Part shown: piece after piece, positions 7,143-9,346 of the stretch
Layout of the letters: every line of letters begins with the position of its first letter
Numbering within the stretch: position 1 is the first letter of the stretch
Notes under the pieces: model-generated
Seen by the model: the letters and a program-made list of their open reading frames with translations, nothing else
Told to the model about the DNA's origin: nothing
The model's database searches: none
Made by a program: the position numbers and the translations under genes
DNA from: DATKZH01 sp964505295
Lineage (GTDB): Bacteria > Planctomycetota > Planctomycetia > Pirellulales > Thermoguttaceae
Direction: 5' to 3'
Length of the DNA: 9,346 nt
Assembly: GCA_964505295.1 (NCBI GenBank)
Contig: CAZDHR010000289.1
Span: 1-9,346 of the forward strand

Positions 7143-8350
7143 TTCGGCTTGCGTCCGTTGCCGCAAGTCCGGGCGTGGCAACGTGCTTGCGTCGATTCGG
7201 GCTCCCCGGGTGTTGCCAATCGGTTGCCATTCTCGTACACGGCCCAGATTTCGGCCGCCAGGTCGTCAGCGTCCAGGTCGACGTAGAAGTCCATCGTCGT
7301 GGATATGTCCGCGTGCCGCATCAGCTTCATTAGTGCCGCGGGCTTGAGCCTGGGGGCCCACCGGCTTCCGAAGCTGCGCCTCAGGTCATGGGCCGATGCG
7401 TGCTTCATCTTGCCCGTCTTCGGGTGCCGGGAGACCTCCACCCCGGCCTCCCGGCCGATCTTGACGATCACGGCCGACACGTACTGCATACTGTCGGCCA
7501 GAGGCCGGCCCTGTACGCCCACCAACCGGAAGACGCGGCCCGTCCGCTGGTCCACCGGCGCGGAGTCAAGCAGCTCCGCGAACTCGGGGGCCATCGGGGT
7601 CGTCTCGTCTTCGCCCGACTTCTGCCGGTCGCCCGGAATCCAGAACATCGGCCGGCCTCGGTCCATGACGGCGCAGACGTGCTCCCGGTCGTCCCACCGC
7701 AGGTCAAGGGCCTCTGAGAGCCGCAGGCCGCCCCACCACAGGCCGCGTAGCAGGAACCGCCAGGATTCGGCCGCTTCCTCCCCGACGACTCTGGGCACGG
7801 CCAGGAGCATCCGGTGGAACTCCTCGGGGCTCACCGGGCGCCCCTTCCCCTTCCGGCGCCCTCGCTTCTTGGCACGAACCTTCGGGAAGCAGGGCACCTC
7901 CCCAAGCATCCGTCGCCGCTTGGCCCAGACCATCGCCGCGTGGAGATGGGCAAGGTATCCCCCGATCGTGGCCTCTGTCCGCTTTTCTTCGCGCAGCTGG
8001 GCCACCAGCCGCCCCAGGGTGTCCTCGTTCACGTCGGCCAACAGGGCGGGGCCGATGATGCGCTCCACCGCGTTGAGGACGGTTTCGACCATGCTGCCCG
8101 TCTTTTTCGCTTTTCCGGGCAGCACCTCGTCTTGGTACGCCCAGGTGAACGCCTCCCAGGTCGTGTCGTCCGGCCCGTTCGGGGCCCGGGACCGCAACTC
8201 GCGTTCCCACCGGGCCGCCACCCGCTCGGCGGCACGCTTGCGGGTCTCGCCGGTCGACTTGGCCTGTCGCTTCCCCGTCGCCGGGTCGGTCCACCGCATG
8301 TAGTAGTGGGGGCGTTGGCCCCACTTGCTCACCCTCACCTCTATGGCCAT
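7139..8350 (-). CDS. Tyrosine recombinase/integrase
   Basis: 403 aa. The N-terminus (about 1-50: HYYMRWTDPATGKRQAKSTG, then KRAAERVAARWEREL) resembles an arm-type (AP2-like) DNA-binding domain. A SAM-like core-binding domain (about 62-150) and the catalytic domain follow. All six expected catalytic residues are present: R210 (GGLRLSEAL), K244 (RQKSGED), H321 and R324 (HDLRRSFG), H346 (LMRHADIS), Y356 (MDFYVDL). It should cut and rejoin DNA through a 3'-phosphotyrosine. The start is well supported by GGGAGGTGA (8362-8354) 4-6 nt before ATG. The tail after about residue 378 is low in family-like features and runs into the CheR gene, as expected if the element joined the chromosome here. It is not IntI-like: the extra domain of integron integrases is not seen. 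A structured leader and a promoter lie upstream. Confidence 0.93.
   Translation of the reverse strand: MAIEVRVSKWGQRPHYYMRWTDPATGKRQAKSTGETRKRAAERVAARWERELRSRAPNGPDDTTWEAFTWAYQDEVLPGKAKKTGSMVETVLNAVERIIGPALLADVNEDTLGRLVAQLREEKRTEATIGGYLAHLHAAMVWAKRRRMLGEVPCFPKVRAKKRGRRKGKGRPVSPEEFHRMLLAVPRVVGEEAAESWRFLLRGLWWGGLRLSEALDLRWDDREHVCAVMDRGRPMFWIPGDRQKSGEDETTPMAPEFAELLDSAPVDQRTGRVFRLVGVQGRPLADSMQYVSAVIVKIGREAGVEVSRHPKTGKMKHASAHDLRRSFGSRWAPRLKPAALMKLMRHADISTTMDFYVDLDADDLAAEIWAVYENGNRLATPGEPESTQARCHARTCGNGRKPK
7147..7193. other. Possible element end / att-type repeats
   Basis: The 9-mer GCTTGCGTC occurs at 7147-7155 and 7185-7193, and CGTTGCC (7156-7162) is inverted as GGCAACG (7177-7183). These lie in the recombinase tail exactly where recombinase sequence gives way to the CheR gene. 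They could be binding sites around an attachment core, but the other end of the element is not in view, so no att duplication can be shown. Confidence 0.2.
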
Positions 8351-8368
8351 CGCTCACCTCCCAACGAA

Positions 8369-8464
8369 AAAGGCCACGGGCCCCGACAACTGCTGATTAG
8401 GCACCGCAGAAGGCACCCGCCCGCGGTCGCCCAACGGGCACAGTTGTCGAGGCTCGTGGCCTTT
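8369..8464 (-). promoter_or_regulatory. Structured leader/attenuator-like element of the recombinase gene
   Basis: Two 24-nt arms (8369-8392 and 8441-8464) are inverted copies matching at 22 of 24 positions; each strand's RNA would have one G-U and one mismatch. The 48-nt centre contains a further small stem (GCCC-AAC-GGGC) and the direct repeat GGCACC (8400-8405, 8412-8417). On the minus strand the long stem ends in GGCC followed by TTTTT (8371-8367), the form of an intrinsic terminator, and the Shine-Dalgarno of the recombinase begins 4 nt later. It could therefore attenuate recombinase expression. Alternatively, the arms are recombinase or excisionase binding sites. No known riboswitch class was recognised. 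Confidence 0.6.
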
Positions 8465-8518
8465 CTCTTGCATCGTGTGTTGTCCTCTGCGTCTGCCGTA
8501 ACAGTTCAATCGCCCGCC

Positions 8519-8548
8519 AGTCTACCCGGGCCGTCGCCGGGCTGTCAA
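8519..8548 (-). promoter_or_regulatory. Sigma70-like promoter for the recombinase
   Basis: On the minus strand a perfect TTGACA (8548-8543) is followed after 18 nt by TAGACT (8524-8519, 4/6). The spacer carries a short inverted repeat, CCCGG/CCGGG. Transcription would start near 8512 and include the whole structured leader. Confidence 0.45.
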
Positions 8549-8564
8549 CTACCTGTTGGCGAAA

Positions 8565-8573
8565 AATATAACA
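8565..8573 (-). promoter_or_regulatory. Alternative extended -10 box upstream of the recombinase
   Basis: On the minus strand TGT precedes TATATT (8570-8565), i.e. TGnTATATT, in an AT-rich island. No clear -35 is present; a palindrome occupies that position and could act as operator. It could be a second promoter, or simply the U-rich side of the adjacent hairpin. Confidence 0.25.
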
Positions 8574-8597
8574 ACTGGCCACGTGGCCAATAGTTGT
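8571..8597. repeat. Palindrome ACAAC-TGGCCACGTGGCCA-GTTGT
   Basis: A perfect 14-bp palindrome TGGCCACGTGGCCA (8576-8589) is flanked by ACAAC (8571-8575) and GTTGT (8593-8597) with a 3-nt bulge. The words ACAACTG and GGCCACG are the same ones found at the ends of the leader arms at 8369-8392, in the opposite order. On the minus strand it is followed by TTATATTTTT, so it could also act as a terminator. It is likely a protein-binding site or a hairpin. Confidence 0.6.
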
Positions 8598-8648
8598 AAT
8601 CCGCTCGCCCGCTGGAGTCGGGAGGCAGGTTTTCGGAGAACAGGCCGG

Positions 8649-8688
8649 GTATGGGCGGGATTTGGCATTTGCCAATTTTCGCCCATAC
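8649..8688. repeat. Two-part inverted repeat
   Basis: GTATGGGCG (8649-8657) pairs with CGCCCATAC (8680-8688). Inside, after a 4-nt internal loop on each side, TTGGCA (8662-8667) pairs with TGCCAA (8670-8675). Fifteen base pairs in total are possible, in a stretch without a gene. Confidence 0.6.
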
Positions 8689-8720
8689 TGTGCGAACTTG
8701 GTCATCGCTACCCCCGCCAG

Positions 8721-8752
8721 AAACCCTTCCGGAAAGTTTCCGGAAGGGTTTT
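8721..8752 (+). terminator. Intrinsic terminator-like perfect hairpin
   Basis: AAACCCTTCCGGAAA (8721-8735), a single G, and TTTCCGGAAGGGTTT (8737-8751) make a perfect inverted repeat. It ends in TTTT (8749-8752) on the plus strand, and the minus strand has a shorter T-run. No + strand gene upstream of it is supported, so it may shield the recombinase region from outside transcription or be a DNA hairpin. Confidence 0.55.
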
Positions 8753-8796
8753 GCGTTTCTGCCCGGTGCTGTATCACTATATGTGGCAGAGACTTA

Positions 8797-8830
8797 CGAC
8801 AAATCTTTTAGGCGCCTAAAAGATTTGTCG
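8797..8830. repeat. Perfect 34-bp palindrome, left copy
   Basis: CGACAAATCTTT, centre TAGGCGCCTA, AAAGATTTGTCG: both halves are exact reverse complements with no loop. The arms are AT-rich in a GC-rich region. It lies 15 bp after the stop of the small gene read from the minus strand. The outer 12-bp arms are identical to the right copy at 9227-9260; the central 10 bp differ. Confidence 0.92.
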
Positions 8831-8845
8831 GGGTGCCGCTGCGCG

Positions 8846-9163
8846 TCAGTTGCACACGGCCGCGTCGCCCCAGGCAAGCAATTTTGCGATGATTTCCAGG
8901 GCTCGGGCCCGCACCCGCGCAAGCGGGATGATTTCGCTCTCCACGTAGCTCGCAACGCACTCGCGCAAGCCGTCCTCCAGCTCCGCCGGCGTGTCGCACA
9001 GCTCGACCCGGCCGCACAGGTCCAGCAGCCCGACCGCCGCCTCGCACCACGTATCGACCCGCTCGCCGTCCGGGTCCAGGGCGAACGCCTCCACATCGAA
9101 CACCTCGCGCCGCTTCGGCTCCGGCCACTCGTGCAAAACGCCTATTGCGTCGATGATGTTCAC
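8846..9163 (-). CDS. Small acidic protein of unknown function (cassette gene)
   Basis: 105 aa. The start chosen is GTG 9163, because GGGGAGG (core 9173-9169) lies 5 nt upstream. The frame stays open to the window edge, and GTG 9298 would give a 150-aa form reading through the palindrome, but that extension looks non-coding. The protein is rich in Glu/Asp/Ala/Leu and predicted to be mostly helical; it contains FDVEAFALDPDGERVDTW and several Cys residues (CEAA, DLCGRVELCD, RECV, AVCN). I see no signal peptide, membrane segment or known domain. A short upstream frame ends in TGA overlapping this GTG (GTGA), suggesting translational coupling. It is the only gene between the two inverted palindromic modules. 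Confidence 0.6.
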   Translation of the reverse strand: MNIIDAIGVLHEWPEPKRREVFDVEAFALDPDGERVDTWCEAAVGLLDLCGRVELCDTPAELEDGLRECVASYVESEIIPLARVRARALEIIAKLLAWGDAAVCN

Positions 9164-9208
9164 TTGTGCCTCCCCGCCGTCATGGCATGGTAGCTCGACT
9201 CCCGGGCC
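9160..9208 (-). pseudogene. Duplicated 3' end of a neighbouring gene (fragment)
   Basis: On the minus strand this reads ARESSYHAMTAGRHK then TGA (9162-9160). It matches ARESSYQAMTAGR at the end of the frame entering the window at 9346. The stop overlaps the GTG start of the small gene. It looks like a copied gene end carrying the ribosome binding site for the next gene. An independent short peptide from the internal ATG (MTAGRHK) is possible but unsupported. Confidence 0.35.
9168..9208. repeat. 41-bp direct repeat, inner copy
   Basis: Identical at 40 of 41 positions to 9306-9346 in the same orientation (the only difference is A 9187 versus C 9325). It contains the Shine-Dalgarno of the small cassette gene. 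It lies inside the palindrome-bounded unit, 18 bp from the right palindrome. Confidence 0.92.
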
Positions 9209-9225
9209 GACGCGGTGGTGGGTCC

Positions 9226-9261
9226 ACGACAAATCTTTCAATCGATTGAAAGATTTGTCGT
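9226..9261. repeat. Perfect 36-bp palindrome, right copy
   Basis: Core CGACAAATCTTT, centre CAATCGATTG, AAAGATTTGTCG at 9227-9260, extended by A 9226 / T 9261. It is the inverted partner of the left palindrome. Relative to it there are six base changes in the centre, forming three complementary pairs, so the perfect self-complementarity is kept. Confidence 0.92.
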
Positions 9262-9294
9262 AAGTCTCTGCCACATAACGATCTACAGCGAGCG

Positions 9295-9346
9295 TCACTC
9301 CGTCGGCCTCCCCGCCGTCATGGCCTGGTAGCTCGACTCCCGGGCC
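9295..9346 (-). CDS. 3' end of a gene continuing beyond the window
   Basis: On the minus strand the frame reads ARESSYQAMTAGRPTE and ends at TGA 9297-9295. The difference from the inner repeat copy (CAG versus CAT) changes one residue in this frame. The stop overlaps GTG 9298 in a GTGA arrangement, the same as at the small gene. Too little is visible to name it, and it may not be a gene. Confidence 0.3.
   Translation of the reverse strand, partial: ARESSYQAMTAGRPTE
9306..9346. repeat. 41-bp direct repeat, outer copy (may extend past window)
   Basis: Second copy of the sequence at 9168-9208, running up to the last base of the window, so the true length of the duplication is unknown. It lies outside the palindrome-bounded unit, 28 bp beyond its outer end. 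Confidence 0.9.

Larger units (their letters stand above)
8780..9277. mobile_element. Candidate hairpin-bounded gene cassette (inverted 51-bp ends)
   Basis: Positions 8780-8830 and the reverse complement of 9227-9277 match at 45 of 51 bases. Each end consists of TATGTGGCAGAGACTTA, outermost, followed by a perfect palindrome, innermost. Both ends have TA outermost (8780-8781 and 9276-9277), which could be a TA target duplication as made by IS630/mariner-type transposition. Weaker similarity (GCTGTA and scattered bases) extends further out. Inside lies one small minus-strand gene and no transposase, so if mobile it must be moved in trans, for example by the tyrosine recombinase nearby or by an unseen transposase. 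Alternative: two independently inserted hairpin repeats that happen to face each other. Confidence 0.45.

Noticed and set aside
7143..7181. Upstream ATG 7181 for the CheR-like gene
   Set aside because: The added residues do not fit the family N-terminus, which begins naturally at MTHSECVELLQWAL.
8397..8777. 126-codon minus-strand frame upstream of the recombinase
   Set aside because: It runs through four separate inverted repeats and the promoter, and has no ribosome binding site or family resemblance.
8651..9193. 180-codon + strand frame through the left palindrome
   Set aside because: It is antisense to the better supported small gene. The peptide YVAETYDKSF.RLKDLS shared by both palindromic modules comes from the repeat itself, whose palindrome lacks stops.
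8780..9277. Integron attC sites
   Set aside because: The palindromes are perfect and lack GTTRRRY/RYYYAAC core sites, and the recombinase lacks the integron-integrase extra domain.
9163..9298. Longer 150-aa start (GTG 9298) for the small gene
   Set aside because: The extra 45 residues are encoded by the palindrome module and repeat; the GTG at 9163 has a better placed ribosome binding site.
8369..9346. CRISPR array
   Set aside because: Repeats are few, inverted or of unequal spacing, with no regular spacers and no cas genes.

Overview
The window is GC-rich bacterial DNA. The gene content suggests a planctomycete: a twin-arginine (Tat) exported xylose-isomerase-like TIM-barrel protein, glycosidases of complex-carbohydrate type, a CheR-like methyltransferase with the RITISRFYRD motif, and a YqgE/AlgH gene. 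This taxonomic call rests on protein style, not on any marker gene.

Layout. Genes on the + strand fill 3-5348 and genes on the - strand fill 5459-9346, so the two halves converge at about 5349-5458. Left part (3-2724): the 3' portion of a clan GH-D/GH101-GH129/DUF5696-like glycosidase, then the scar of a deleted GH127-type (DUF1680) glycosidase gene (start signals joined out of frame to its last ~22 codons), then a Tat-exported sugar isomerase/epimerase. This reads as a carbohydrate-use operon that has lost its middle gene. About 800 bp without a convincing gene follows.

Middle part (3522-5348): a promoter, a two-TM sensor histidine kinase with almost no extracytoplasmic loop, and an OmpR-type response regulator, in kinase-then-regulator order. 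A perfect 7-bp hairpin sits just before the regulator start. On the opposite strand lie yqgE/algH with an extended -10 promoter and a CheR-type SAM-dependent methyltransferase.

Right part (7139-9346): accessory DNA. A tyrosine recombinase has all catalytic residues, and its stop codon overlaps the likely CheR start (ATGA), which puts the probable edge of an integrated element there. Upstream of the recombinase is a 24-bp inverted repeat with a 48-nt structured centre and a U-run directly before its ribosome binding site, plus a cluster of further hairpins. Next comes the most unusual object: a ~0.5-kb unit holding one small unknown gene, bracketed by two inverted 51-bp modules. Each module carries a perfect 34-36 bp palindrome. 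The two palindromes have different centres, but every change on one arm is matched by a complementary change on the other. A 41-bp direct repeat inside and outside the unit, each copy leading into a GTG start overlapped by a TGA stop, suggests duplicated or tandem gene cassettes continuing beyond the window.
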